From an uncultured Pelagibacteraceae bacterium (lineage in GTDB: Bacteria > Pseudomonadota > Alphaproteobacteria > Pelagibacterales > Pelagibacteraceae): a stretch of 64,000 nt of DNA. The translations under genes and the position numbers were made by a program. Below, in pieces: positions 38,473-48,598 of this stretch (positions are counted from its first letter, which is position 1; every line of letters begins with the position of its first letter). The notes beneath the pieces were generated by a model. The model searched no databases, was not told the origin of the DNA, and worked only from the letters and a program-made list of their open reading frames with translations. The DNA is taken from positions 1 through 64,000 of the forward strand of contig CACAWX010000004.1 of NCBI GenBank assembly GCA_902536305.1, given 5' to 3'.

Positions 38473-38879
38473 TTTTTAAAAAAAAATTCAATTTCTTTTT
38501 TGGCATTATCAATAGAATCTGATCCGTGCACTGAATTTTTATCGATTGAAATACCATATAATTTTCTAATTGTATTTTCCTCAGCATCTAATGGGTTTGT
38601 TGCTCCCATTAATTTTCTATTTACTAATACTGCATTTTCTCCCTCTAAAATCATAACAATAATGGGGCCTGATGATAAATAAGCGCAAAGATCATTGTAA
38701 AACGGTTTGGATTGGTGAACTTTGTAGAATTCAGCTGCCTCGTCTTTAGTTATATGAATTTTTTTATTTTCTTTAATTTTTAAATCGTTTTTTGTAAAAA
38801 TATTTTTGATATTTTCACTAAGATTTCTCTCAACTGCATCAGGTTTTATTATTGATAAAGTTTGTTCAATATTACTCAT
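38469..38879 (-). CDS. ndk: nucleoside diphosphate kinase
   Basis: Balances NTP pools by phosphate transfer through a histidine. The active His118 lies in NSVHGSDS, and the N-terminal QTLSIIKPDAV is typical. Length 136 is normal. It overlaps the pepA stop by eight bases. In many relatives holC (DNA polymerase III chi) separates pepA from ndk; it is absent here. Confidence 0.98.
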   Translation of the reverse strand: MSNIEQTLSIIKPDAVERNLSENIKNIFTKNDLKIKENKKIHITKDEAAEFYKVHQSKPFYNDLCAYLSSGPIIVMILEGENAVLVNRKLMGATNPLDAEENTIRKLYGISIDKNSVHGSDSIDNAKKEIEFFFKN

Positions 38880-40329
38880 AATTTTCTTCTATAAGCTGGT
38901 TAAGCAGTCTAACGCCAAATCCTGTTGCGCCACTTGAATTTAAAGATCCTCCATATTTTGAAAAGGCCATACCGGCAATATCTAAATGCGCCCAGGGAGT
39001 TTTATTAAGAATAAATCTTTGTAAAAATTGAGCTGCTGTTGTAGATCCAGCTCCACCAACATAATTTATATTTTGCATGTCGGCGTTTTTAGAGTTTATT
39101 AGTTTGTCATAATTTTTATGAAGAGGCATTCTCCATAGTTTCTCTTCGACTTTTTCACCTGCGCTCAAAATTTGTTTTGATAATCTATCATCATTTGAAA
39201 AAAGTCCAGCATATTCTGATCCGAGTGAAACAATTATTGCACCAGTTAAAGTTGCTAGATCAATTATGAATTTAGGTTTAAATTTTTTTTCTGTGTAAGT
39301 TAAAGCATCTGCTAAAACCAAGCGACCCTCAGCATCTGTATTCAATACTTCAATAGTTTTACCACTATAAGATTTAACAATATCTCCAGGTCTTTGGGCA
39401 ACACCACTAACCATATTTTCAACAAGTCCAACGACTCCTACGGCATTAATTTTTGCTTTTCTCAAAGCTAAGCTTTTCATTAAGCCAACTACTGCCGCAG
39501 ACCCTGCCATATCGTAAGTCATATCTTCCATAAACCTAGCTGGCTTTAATGAGTAACCACCAGTGTCAAAAGTAACTCCTTTTCCAACAAACGCTACAGG
39601 TTTAGAATTATCTTTTGCTCCTTTCCATTCCATTGTTACAAGATAAGATCCTCTAACACTTCCCATCCCTACGCCCAGCAATGAGTGCATACCAAGTTTT
39701 TTTAATTTATTTTTATCAAAAATATTAATTTTTAATCGATCTTTTCTAAGACTGCTCAGTCTTTTTGCATATTCATCGGGATGCAAAATATTTCCTGGTT
39801 CCGATACTAAATCTCTTGCATAAAAAGTACCTTCTTCCAAAGCTTTAAATTTTAATTGAATTTTAGTTGATGGCTTATTTTTATTGCCGATTACATTAAT
39901 ATTGATAATTCTGGTTTCTTTTTTTGTTTTATATTTTTTAAATTCATATGATTTTAATTTTAACCCATGAAGAAAATGCCCTAAAAAATTATCATATTTA
40001 CCTATTACGGTATCAGAATTTATAAAATATTCCTCATTTTTTCCGTAGTTTATCCGACCATAAAATTCTGCTCCTAAAGCTTCTATATCTGAGGTATTTA
40101 AATTATTTTTTATCGATATTAAAATTATTTTTCTTTTTGAATTAATTTCATATACGAGTATATTTTTTTTTAAGTCTTCATTTCTCAATAAATTGCCAAT
40201 GTAGTTTTTCTCCGATTTGGAGATATATTTTGTTAACTGGCTTATATTGAATTTATCGTTCACGTAAAAAACGATATTGCCTGAAGATTTTGCGCTAGTT
40301 TTTTTTGAATAGTTAATTTTAACGGACAT
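38872..40329 (-). CDS. pepA: leucyl aminopeptidase
   Basis: Two-metal M17 aminopeptidase, cytosolic. The C-terminal catalytic half carries GKGVTFDTGGYSLKP, the signature NTDAEGRLVLADAL with metal-binding Asp and Glu, and DLATLTGAI. The N-terminal half (1-170) is diverged and Lys/Asn-rich, as usual. Length 485 is normal. It is divergent from lptF across a 133-base gap, a standard alphaproteobacterial arrangement. Confidence 0.97.
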   Translation of the reverse strand: MSVKINYSKKTSAKSSGNIVFYVNDKFNISQLTKYISKSEKNYIGNLLRNEDLKKNILVYEINSKRKIILISIKNNLNTSDIEALGAEFYGRINYGKNEEYFINSDTVIGKYDNFLGHFLHGLKLKSYEFKKYKTKKETRIININVIGNKNKPSTKIQLKFKALEEGTFYARDLVSEPGNILHPDEYAKRLSSLRKDRLKINIFDKNKLKKLGMHSLLGVGMGSVRGSYLVTMEWKGAKDNSKPVAFVGKGVTFDTGGYSLKPARFMEDMTYDMAGSAAVVGLMKSLALRKAKINAVGVVGLVENMVSGVAQRPGDIVKSYSGKTIEVLNTDAEGRLVLADALTYTEKKFKPKFIIDLATLTGAIIVSLGSEYAGLFSNDDRLSKQILSAGEKVEEKLWRMPLHKNYDKLINSKNADMQNINYVGGAGSTTAAQFLQRFILNKTPWAHLDIAGMAFSKYGGSLNSSGATGFGVRLLNQLIEENYE

Positions 40330-40462
40330 GAAATTTAAATTTCTCCATAAAGATGGTTGGTTTATATGTTTTAATAAGATAATTCAAAGATAAATTTGTC
40401 ATTGTTCACTCTAGAGTTGAATTTATTTTGAGGATGCATTATCAATATACAATATATTTCCA

Positions 40463-41587
40463 ATGCTTCAAAACAAAATTTTTTACAATTATCTAATTGA
40501 AATTTTCAAGACATTTTTGCTAATTCTTTTTGGTTTATCATTAATTGCCTTAACTATTAGAGCTGTCAATTTTTTAGATTTAATAGTTGAAAACGGTTAT
40601 CCAACGAGCATTTACTTCTCTTATTCATTTTTAAACTTATTTGGTCTATTTCCAAAATTTATTCCCCTTTCTTTTCTAATTGCTATATTTTTATTCGTCT
40701 ATAAGCATATAGAGAATAGTGAGTTTTTGATTCTATGGACCTCAGGACTTAAAAAAATTAATTTAGTAAATTTATTTTTTAATTCGTCATTAATTGTCTT
40801 AAGCTTTTATTTAATTTTTTCAATTTATATAACTCCTTTAATGCTTAATAAATCAAGACAACTTTTAGCTAATGACAAATATAATTCTATATTACCAACA
40901 TTAAAGACTAATGAATTTAATGATTCTTTTAAAAATTTAATTATTTTTGTTGAAGAAAAATTTGAAAATAAAGTTAAAAATATTTTTATACAGGATAACG
41001 GAAATTATTTAAAAAAATTAACACCTAATTCATCAAAAAATCAAATTACCAATATCATAGCAAATGAGGGTATAGTTCAAAAAAAAGAATTATTTTTAAT
41101 TAATGGGCAGATAATATCTTTTAATAAACAAAGTAAAAAAAATGAAATTATAAAATTTGACCAGTTAGGTATTAATTTTTTAGATATTGATACGAATCAA
41201 ATAAAACAACCGAAAATACAAGAAACTTCAACTAATAAATTATTCAAATGTGTTTTTACAAATGAACTCAATAACAATTTTTGTAATAATGAATCAAAAA
41301 AAGAAATAATACCTGCACTAAATAGACGTTTATCTCTTCCACTTTATATTCCAGTCATATCATTACTGTGTTCATTGCTTATAATTAAATCAAAAAAAAT
41401 ATATTACAAAAAATCAATTATATTTTCATATTGTTTTGTTTTATTAGTTATCATTGAGTTGTGTATAAAATACACTGGCCTAAATTACATAACACAAATT
41501 ATATTTTTAATTATACCGTTTATCTTAAGCGTGTTTTTGTACATTTTTTTAAATGGTACTTTCTCAAAGGAATATAAATCATCATGA
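40463..41587 (+). CDS. lptF: LPS export permease LptF
   Basis: One of two YjgP/YjgQ-family permeases that, with LptB, extract LPS from the inner membrane. About six membrane helices are visible: three before and three after a periplasmic beta-jellyroll region (about 125-265). Length 374 is normal. Its stop overlaps lptG by four bases (ATGA). No good Shine-Dalgarno is visible before the ATG. Confidence 0.9.
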   Translation: MLQNKIFYNYLIEIFKTFLLILFGLSLIALTIRAVNFLDLIVENGYPTSIYFSYSFLNLFGLFPKFIPLSFLIAIFLFVYKHIENSEFLILWTSGLKKINLVNLFFNSSLIVLSFYLIFSIYITPLMLNKSRQLLANDKYNSILPTLKTNEFNDSFKNLIIFVEEKFENKVKNIFIQDNGNYLKKLTPNSSKNQITNIIANEGIVQKKELFLINGQIISFNKQSKKNEIIKFDQLGINFLDIDTNQIKQPKIQETSTNKLFKCVFTNELNNNFCNNESKKEIIPALNRRLSLPLYIPVISLLCSLLIIKSKKIYYKKSIIFSYCFVLLVIIELCIKYTGLNYITQIIFLIIPFILSVFLYIFLNGTFSKEYKSS

Positions 41588-42672
41588 ATAGTATCTTAAT
41601 AAATTATATATTAAAAAATTTTTTAAAAAGCTTTTTAATAGTAACAATTATATTTTATTCATTTGGAATGATATTAAACTTATTTGAGGAAGTGGAATTT
41701 TTTAAAAATCTTAATGTTTCTTTTACAGTTCCTTTTGTTATGACGAGTATTTTTATTCCTAGTATGATAATTAATATTCTCCCATTTATAATATTTATTT
41801 CAAGTATTTGGTTCATTCTAAAAATTAAAAATAATAAAGATTTTTTAACACTAAAAGTATTTGGTTTTTCAAATTTAAAATTGTTTTTTTTACTTGCGAT
41901 GACCGCTTTTTTACTCGGATGGTTTATTTTATTTTTTATAAATCCAATTACATCATCATTGTCAAAATATTATGAAAATACAAAATCTAAATATTCAAAG
42001 GATATAGATCATTTGATTACTTTTAATTCCTCTGGACTTTGGATTAAAGAAAATATAGAAAATAAGCAGAGAGTCATATTTGGGTCTGGAATTGATGGAA
42101 ATAATTTAATTGATGTCACTATCTTACATTATGATAAAGACTCTAATTTAATTCAAAAAATAATTGCAAATAAAGCTAATATTGTAACAAATGAGTGGTT
42201 CCTTAACGAGGTCCAAATTTTTTCACCAGAAGACGGGGCCATTAAATATTCTAAAATTAAAGAACTAAATATTAAATCTAATTATAATCTTCAAAAAATT
42301 AATAGTTTGTATAAAAATTTTGATACATTATCATTCATAGATTTAATTTTTAACTTTCAAAAGTTAATTGATACTGGATATAGTGAAAAGTTTTTAAATA
42401 AGAGTTTTCATGCAATGTTGGCACTACCTTTTTTCTTAATGCTAATGACAGGAATAGCATCAATATTTACAATGAGCACTTTTAAAAGATCAAATAATTT
42501 TACAATAATAAGTTTTGGTTTAATTACAACTGCTGCTACTTTTTATTTCAAAGATCTTTCTATTGCGTTAGGACAAACTGAGCGAATTCCTCTTATATTA
42601 TCTTTATGGTCACCCATCATTATTTTGGGTCTAATAACTATCGTCGGAGTTTTACAAATAAATGAAAAATAA
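41584..42672 (+). CDS. lptG: LPS export permease LptG
   Basis: Second permease of the LptB2FG transporter, 362 residues with the same layout of three helices, a periplasmic region (about 125-260) and three helices. It starts by ATGA overlap with lptF and ends 11 bases inside lptD. Assignment as LptG rests on second position in the pair and on the direct link to lptD. Confidence 0.9.
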   Translation: MNSILINYILKNFLKSFLIVTIIFYSFGMILNLFEEVEFFKNLNVSFTVPFVMTSIFIPSMIINILPFIIFISSIWFILKIKNNKDFLTLKVFGFSNLKLFFLLAMTAFLLGWFILFFINPITSSLSKYYENTKSKYSKDIDHLITFNSSGLWIKENIENKQRVIFGSGIDGNNLIDVTILHYDKDSNLIQKIIANKANIVTNEWFLNEVQIFSPEDGAIKYSKIKELNIKSNYNLQKINSLYKNFDTLSFIDLIFNFQKLIDTGYSEKFLNKSFHAMLALPFFLMLMTGIASIFTMSTFKRSNNFTIISFGLITTAATFYFKDLSIALGQTERIPLILSLWSPIIILGLITIVGVLQINEK

Positions 42673-45067
42673 AGTATCAATTATATTTTTTTTTGTTTTT
42701 TTTTCTAATTATTTATTAGCAGACTCATTAGAAATACAATCCAAAAATATTTCATTAGATAAGGATACAAAAGTTTCAACTTTCAAAGGGGAAGTATTTG
42801 TAAGAACTCAAGATGGAAATACAATAAATAGTGATTATGCAAAATATAATAAAGAAAGTGGCATTATCGAAATGGAAGGCAATGTTGTAGCAAAGGACAA
42901 AAAAAATAATATAATAAAGTCAAGTTATGCTGAATATGATGAAAAAACTCGAATTCTAAAAACTATAGGGCCTACAATTATTAATACGTCAGAAAACTAT
43001 TTAATAAAAAGCGAAGACATATTGGCCGATCATAATTCTAAATTTATTAAATCAAATAAGAAAACTGAGATTCAAGATATAGATAAAAATAAAATTTTTT
43101 TGGATAATTTTGAGTATTTGGTAAACGAAAATATTTTTAAATCATTAGGTTATATAAACATTAAAGATAATTTAAACAATTCTTATGAATTTTCTCAAAT
43201 ATATATAGATACAAATAAAAAAGAAATATTTGGTACAGACATAAAAGCAAATTTAAATTCAAATGATTTTAAAGTTAATCCAAAAAATAAACCAAGAATC
43301 TTAGCAAATACTGTTAAAATAGATAAAGAAAAAAAATCATTTGGAAAAAGTGTTTTTACAATATGCAATTATAGAAAAAAAGATAAGTGTCCTCCTTGGA
43401 CTATAAAAGCTTCAGAAATGATTCATGATGAGAAGAAAAAAACAGTTTATTATAATAACGCTATAATAAAAATTTATGATATACCCATATTTTATACTCC
43501 TAAATTATCTCATCCTGACCCGAGTGTTGATAGAAGAAGTGGTTTTTTACTTCCAAAATTTTCAGACTCCAAAAATTTAGGCTCTGGTTTATCAATTCCG
43601 TATTATTACGCTAAGGGTAAAGATAAGGATTTCACATTAACAAATAATTTTTACTTAAATGAAAATCCTCTTTTTTTAGGTGAATACCGTCAAGCATTTA
43701 AAGATTCAAATTTAACTTTAGATGCCGGATATACTGAAGGATATAAAAAAACAAATGTATCTAAAAGAAGTGGAAATAAATCTCATTTTTATTCAAATTT
43801 TGTTAAGTTATTTAAAAGTAACAATAATTCTGAAAATTTATTAAAAATTAAAACTCAAAATGTCAGTAATGATAAGTATCTTAAATTATATAGGGTTCAA
43901 TCTGACTTGGTTGATTATAATCAAGATATTTTGGAAAATTATTTTGATTTTTCTCATTCTAATGAAGATTTTTTTCTTAGCTCAAATGTAACTATCTATG
44001 AGAGTTTAAAAGAAAGTTATAACGACAAATATGAATATATTTTTCCGGATATTACAATAGATAAAAATTTATATGAAAATGATCTTTTTGGTAGTCTCGA
44101 CTTACAAAGTAATTTTAGAATTAATAATTATGATACAAACAAAACTGCAAAATTTTTGATAAATGATTTTAATTGGAAAATGGATGATAATTTATTTGAT
44201 TCAGGTTTAAAAGGTAGCCTTTTTGGTAAATTTAAAAATGTGAATTATGAAAGTAAAAATATAGATGGATTCAAACAAAACACTACCAATGAATTATATG
44301 GCGCAATTGGATATCTTGCTGAAATTGACTTGATTAAAAAAAATCAAAAAAATAACTCTGAAAGTTTGTTGTCTCCCAAAATTCTTATCAGACACTCACC
44401 GGGTGAAATGAGAAAGCAAAATAGTGGACCAAGGCTAGACCCATTAAATGCTTTTTCATTAGATAGATTGAGTAATTCAGAAGTTTTAGAAACCGGTCTT
44501 AGTGCTGCAATTGGTTTTGACTATGAAATGAAGAAAAATAATCTGGAACATACTCTAGCAGTTGCACAAATTTTTAACAAAGAGGAAGATAAAAAAATGG
44601 CGTCTACAACAAGCTTGGACGAAAAAGCATCTGATTTAGTTGGTTCTTATAAATATAAGTTTAAAAATAATATTAATTTTGATTACAATTTTTCTGTTGA
44701 TGAAAATTACAAGAGCTTAAATTATAATAACGTGGTTACTTCATTAAATTTTAATCCGATAAAACTTGATTTCAGCTTTGTTCAAGAAAAAAAACATATA
44801 GGTCAGAACGAATTTTTAACAACTGGTCTTAGTTACGATAAAGGAGACCAAACAAAACTATCTTTCAAAGTAAAAAGAAATTTAATTACTAACTCTGCAG
44901 AGTTTTATGATTTAAGTTATGAATATTATAATGATTGTCTAAGAGCAGGACTAGTCTACAGGAGAGAGTTTTATAATGACTCAGAGTTAGAATCTGAAAA
45001 TGCTTTAATGTTTAAAATAACATTAGTACCTTTTGGAGATATTAGTGCACCAGCAATAAACAGATAA
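42662..45067 (+). CDS. lptD: LPS-assembly outer membrane protein LptD
   Basis: Outer-membrane translocon that inserts LPS in the outer leaflet. A signal peptide (about 1-20, ending LLADS) is followed by an OstA/LptA-like jellyroll (about 25-150) and a large beta-barrel with the marker RRSGFLLPKFSDSKNLG. Cysteines occur in the pairs CNYRKKDKC and one near the C-terminus, fewer than in E. coli LptD. Length 801 is in the alphaproteobacterial range. It is co-transcribed with lptFG and surA. Confidence 0.94.
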   Translation: MKNKVSIIFFFVFFSNYLLADSLEIQSKNISLDKDTKVSTFKGEVFVRTQDGNTINSDYAKYNKESGIIEMEGNVVAKDKKNNIIKSSYAEYDEKTRILKTIGPTIINTSENYLIKSEDILADHNSKFIKSNKKTEIQDIDKNKIFLDNFEYLVNENIFKSLGYINIKDNLNNSYEFSQIYIDTNKKEIFGTDIKANLNSNDFKVNPKNKPRILANTVKIDKEKKSFGKSVFTICNYRKKDKCPPWTIKASEMIHDEKKKTVYYNNAIIKIYDIPIFYTPKLSHPDPSVDRRSGFLLPKFSDSKNLGSGLSIPYYYAKGKDKDFTLTNNFYLNENPLFLGEYRQAFKDSNLTLDAGYTEGYKKTNVSKRSGNKSHFYSNFVKLFKSNNNSENLLKIKTQNVSNDKYLKLYRVQSDLVDYNQDILENYFDFSHSNEDFFLSSNVTIYESLKESYNDKYEYIFPDITIDKNLYENDLFGSLDLQSNFRINNYDTNKTAKFLINDFNWKMDDNLFDSGLKGSLFGKFKNVNYESKNIDGFKQNTTNELYGAIGYLAEIDLIKKNQKNNSESLLSPKILIRHSPGEMRKQNSGPRLDPLNAFSLDRLSNSEVLETGLSAAIGFDYEMKKNNLEHTLAVAQIFNKEEDKKMASTTSLDEKASDLVGSYKYKFKNNINFDYNFSVDENYKSLNYNNVVTSLNFNPIKLDFSFVQEKKHIGQNEFLTTGLSYDKGDQTKLSFKVKRNLITNSAEFYDLSYEYYNDCLRAGLVYRREFYNDSELESENALMFKITLVPFGDISAPAINR

Positions 45068-45985
45068 ATGAGTCGTATTTTTTATTTAATTTTTTTATTT
45101 ATATCTTTAAAATTTAATTATCTTGTTGCTCTAGAGAACAAAATAATTGTTAAAGTAAATAATGAAATTATAACTTCCTACGATTTAAAGCAGACAATTT
45201 TAACAACTTTAGTTTTAGCAAATCAAGAAATTAATCAAGACATTGTTAATCAATCTAAGTCGGCCGCAGTTAAATCGTTAGTAAATTCTATTTTAAAAAA
45301 GAATGAAGCAAAGAGGTATAACATAACTTTAAATAAAAATGAGTTAAAAAATCAATTATTAAAAATTTCAGGAGGAGATATAATAAATTTTAAAAAAAAA
45401 TTTGAAATAAATAATTTGAATTTTTCTTTATACGAAGAAAAACTAAAAACGGAATTATTGTGGCGTAAAATTATTTTCAATATTTATCAAGAAAAGGTAA
45501 AAATTAATGAAAACGAAATTCAAAATGATTTACTTTTATTAAAAGATGAAAAAAAAAAGGAAGAATATAGAATTTCAGAAATATTATTAAATTTTGGCAC
45601 TGAGAAAGAAAAAATAGATTTAATAAATAATATTAATGATCAAATAAATAAAATTGGATTTGAAAATACTGCTCTTAGATATAGTGAGTCAACATCGTCT
45701 ATTGATAATGGTGATTTAGGTTGGGTAAATATAGATGGTTTAACAAAAAAAATTAGTAATGTTTTAATTAAAATGAATATTAAAGATGTTTCTGAACCCA
45801 TTCTAATTGGTAACTCGATAATTTTCATTAAACTTACTGATAAAAAAAGTTCAACAATTTCTGCTGAGGAAATTGAAGATTTAAAGAAAAAAATTACTAT
45901 TACCAAAAGAAATGAGCTTTTTAATTTATATTCTGCTAGTCATTTATCTAAATTAAAAAATAATTCAATTATTGAATATAAATGA
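45068..45985 (+). CDS. surA: SurA-like periplasmic peptidyl-prolyl isomerase
   Basis: Periplasmic chaperone for outer-membrane proteins. A signal peptide (about 1-22) precedes a SurA N-terminal helical domain (about 25-160) with KVNNEIITSYDL, then one parvulin-type PPIase domain (about 165-270) with SESTSSIDNGDLGWV. E. coli SurA has two parvulin domains and 428 residues; this one has 305 and one domain. It begins right after the lptD stop, which supports a role in LptD assembly. Confidence 0.88.
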   Translation: MSRIFYLIFLFISLKFNYLVALENKIIVKVNNEIITSYDLKQTILTTLVLANQEINQDIVNQSKSAAVKSLVNSILKKNEAKRYNITLNKNELKNQLLKISGGDIINFKKKFEINNLNFSLYEEKLKTELLWRKIIFNIYQEKVKINENEIQNDLLLLKDEKKKEEYRISEILLNFGTEKEKIDLINNINDQINKIGFENTALRYSESTSSIDNGDLGWVNIDGLTKKISNVLIKMNIKDVSEPILIGNSIIFIKLTDKKSSTISAEEIEDLKKKITITKRNELFNLYSASHLSKLKNNSIIEYK

Positions 45986-46950
45986 AAAAAAAAATATTAA
46001 TTGTAGGTGGTGATCCGAATAGTATAAATTCTGAAATAATCTTTAAAAGCTGGAATAAAATTAATAATTCTATTAAAAAAAAAATTTATCTTATAACGAA
46101 CTTTAATTTAATACAGGATCAATTTAAAAAATTAAAATTCTCATTAAAAATAAAAAAAGTGAAATCCATATGTGAGGACTCGGAAGACAGAACTTTAAAA
46201 ATAATAAATGTTCCTATTGAGTATAAGAATCCTTTTAATATCTCAAAAGCAAATTCATCTAAATTTGTAATTGAGTCTTTAAACTTAGCTCATAGGATGA
46301 GTATTAAAAATAAAAAAGTTATTGGAATTATTAATTGTCCAATTGACAAAGCTCTTTTAAAAAAAAATAAGATTGGTGTAACAGAATACTTAGCTTTGAA
46401 GTGTGGAGTTAAAAAAAATTCAGAAGTAATGCTGCTATGGAATAATATAATTTCTGTAGTACCAATGACTACTCATATTGATTTGAGTCAAGTTTCCAAA
46501 AATATAAAAAAACAGATAATTATTAAAAAAATTAAATCTATTAACAATTGGTTTATATTGAAACTAGGGATTAAACCAAAAATTTGTTTACTTGGTCTAA
46601 ATCCTCATAATGGTGAATTAAGAGATGACTCAGAAGAAAAAAAAATAATTTTACCTGCTATTAAAAAATTAAAAAAAGATGGGATTACTGTGTCAGGTCC
46701 GCTACCTGCTGATACAGTTTTTGTGGAGGAATACAAAAAATATAATGTTATTGTAGGCATGTACCATGATCAAATATTGCCTCCTTTTAAAACATTATTT
46801 AAATTTGATGCAATTAATATTACTTTAGGGCTGAAATATTTAAGAGTTTCTCCTGACCATGGTGTTGCAAGAGAAATAATAAAAAAAAATAAGGCTAATC
46901 CTTTGAGTTTAATCAATTGTATTAAATTTGTTAATAAATTTAATCAATGA
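45982..46950 (+). CDS. pdxA: 4-hydroxythreonine-4-phosphate dehydrogenase
   Basis: Pyridoxal-phosphate synthesis by the DXP-dependent route. Conserved metal and substrate segments include LGLNPHNGELRDDS, GPLPADTVF and VGMYHDQILPPFKTL. Length 322 is normal. It overlaps surA and ksgA by four bases each. The surA-pdxA-ksgA order is widely kept in proteobacteria. Confidence 0.96.
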   Translation: MKKKILIVGGDPNSINSEIIFKSWNKINNSIKKKIYLITNFNLIQDQFKKLKFSLKIKKVKSICEDSEDRTLKIINVPIEYKNPFNISKANSSKFVIESLNLAHRMSIKNKKVIGIINCPIDKALLKKNKIGVTEYLALKCGVKKNSEVMLLWNNIISVVPMTTHIDLSQVSKNIKKQIIIKKIKSINNWFILKLGIKPKICLLGLNPHNGELRDDSEEKKIILPAIKKLKKDGITVSGPLPADTVFVEEYKKYNVIVGMYHDQILPPFKTLFKFDAINITLGLKYLRVSPDHGVAREIIKKNKANPLSLINCIKFVNKFNQ

Positions 46951-47729
46951 AATTTCCAAAAAAATCTCTTGGTCAAAATTTTTTAATCGATAAAAATATT
47001 ACAAGAAAGATAATCAATTTAACAAAAATAGAAGATTGTAATGTTGTCGAAATTGGACCTGGCCATGGAGCTCTCACAGACGAAATTTTAAAATCACGAC
47101 CTAAATCTTTATCAATTATAGAAAAAGATGAGGAATTATTTTCTAAATTAAAATTTAGATTTTTAAAAAATAAAAAAATACATATTTTTAATAATGACAT
47201 TCTTCGATTTGATTTAAAAAAAATATTAAAAAAAAAAACAATTATATTTGGAAATTTACCATATAATATTTCCTCTCAAATATTAATTAAGATAATAAAG
47301 TTAGAATCCCTAAATAATTTACAGGATATCATTTTTATGTTTCAAAAAGAATTAGGTGAAAAAATTATTAGCAAATATCCCTCAAAACATTATGGGAGAC
47401 TGTCAATTTTATCTAATTATAAATTAAGTGTTAAGAATAAATTTTTAGTAAGTCCTAATTGTTTTTATCCAAAACCAAAGGTAAATTCTATGGTAATTCA
47501 TTTTAAACCAAAAAAAAATTCTTTATTTATAAAAGATTTAAATAACCTTGAGAAAGTAACCAACATTTTATTTTCAAATAAAAGAAAAATGATAAATAAA
47601 AATATCAAAAAAATTTTTAATAGCAAAGAAATCGGAAAATTAAAAAAAATTAAATTAAGCTCCAGACCATCCGAAATAGACCCAAACATTTACTATAAAA
47701 TAGCTATGATTTATGAAAATCAAAAATAA
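46947..47729 (+). CDS. rsmA: 16S rRNA dimethyladenosine transferase
   Basis: KsgA-type SAM-dependent enzyme that dimethylates two adjacent adenosines near the 3' end of 16S rRNA. N-terminal KSLGQNFLID, the SAM loop VEIGPGHGALT and the catalytic NLPYNIS are present. Length 260 is normal. It converges on gmk, overlapping it by 26 bases, the longest convergent overlap in the window. Confidence 0.97.
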   Translation: MKFPKKSLGQNFLIDKNITRKIINLTKIEDCNVVEIGPGHGALTDEILKSRPKSLSIIEKDEELFSKLKFRFLKNKKIHIFNNDILRFDLKKILKKKTIIFGNLPYNISSQILIKIIKLESLNNLQDIIFMFQKELGEKIISKYPSKHYGRLSILSNYKLSVKNKFLVSPNCFYPKPKVNSMVIHFKPKKNSLFIKDLNNLEKVTNILFSNKRKMINKNIKKIFNSKEIGKLKKIKLSSRPSEIDPNIYYKIAMIYENQK

Positions 47730-48294
47730 AATTTTTTTGTGACTTTATTATATTTTCAATTTGTTTAAAGCAAATCTCAAGATTTTTGTTTATAAGGACA
47801 TAATCGTAGTCTTTCCAATGTTTGCTATCTTCGTCGAAAGAATTAAATCTTTTGTCTATATCTGTTTTTGTATTTTGATTTCTCTTTATTAATCTTTTGT
47901 GTAATTCTTCTTTATCAATGATTAAAAAAATTTTAATAAATTTTAAATTTTTAAATTTAATAATCTGCTTAGTACCTTGCCAATCGATATCAAAAATAAG
48001 ATCATTACTAATTTTGAGTTTATCTACCTCTTTTTTGGAAGTTCCATAATAATTTTCAAATATTTTAGCATATTCATAAAAGCTATCTTTTTTGATTAAA
48101 TTATTAAATTCTTTAGTAGATATAAAATAATAATCGACACCATCTATCTCGTTGGATCTAGGTGATCTTGTGGTATGAGAAACAGAGACTTTAAAAGAAT
48201 GATATTTCTCTTGAATTTTTTTTGTTAAAGTAGTTTTTCCAACACCGGAAGGAGAGGATAATATAACCATGATATTTTTATTATCATGTGTCAT
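47704..48294 (-). CDS. gmk: guanylate kinase
   Basis: Converts GMP to GDP. The P-loop SSPSGVGKTT lies near the N-terminus, followed by SHTTRSPR and the GMP-binding GVDYYFIS. The ATG at 48294 gives 196 residues; Met9 is an alternative start. It follows acpP by 15 bases. In relatives fabF and mltG usually lie between acpP and gmk; neither is here. Confidence 0.96.
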   Translation of the reverse strand: MTHDNKNIMVILSSPSGVGKTTLTKKIQEKYHSFKVSVSHTTRSPRSNEIDGVDYYFISTKEFNNLIKKDSFYEYAKIFENYYGTSKKEVDKLKISNDLIFDIDWQGTKQIIKFKNLKFIKIFLIIDKEELHKRLIKRNQNTKTDIDKRFNSFDEDSKHWKDYDYVLINKNLEICFKQIENIIKSQKNFIFDFHKS

Positions 48295-48309
48295 GAATAA
48301 TGATATGAC

Positions 48310-48549
48310 TTAAGAGGATTTACTCTCAATAAATTTTATAGCGTCCCCTACTGTTAAAATTTTTTCAGCTTCGCTATCAGATATTTCTGACCCAAATTCC
48401 TCTTCGAAAGCCATTACTAATTCAACAGTATCTAAACTGTCTGCTCCTAGATCGTCTATGAAACTTGACTCCTCAGTTACTTTTTCTTGCTCAATACCGA
48501 GGTGATCGGCAACAATTTTTTGAATTTTTCCTTTAATATCTTCTGACAT
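48310..48549 (-). CDS. acpP: acyl carrier protein
   Basis: Carries growing acyl chains on a phosphopantetheine arm attached to Ser38 in the GADSLDTVE motif. The 79-residue acidic protein is typical. A good Shine-Dalgarno (AGGAAAGGA) precedes the ATG. It lies 49 bases after fabG. Confidence 0.98.
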   Translation of the reverse strand: MSEDIKGKIQKIVADHLGIEQEKVTEESSFIDDLGADSLDTVELVMAFEEEFGSEISDSEAEKILTVGDAIKFIESKSS

Positions 48550-48598
48550 GAAATCCTTTCCTAAGTTTAATTTCTTAATAGATTATTAGATAGAATTG

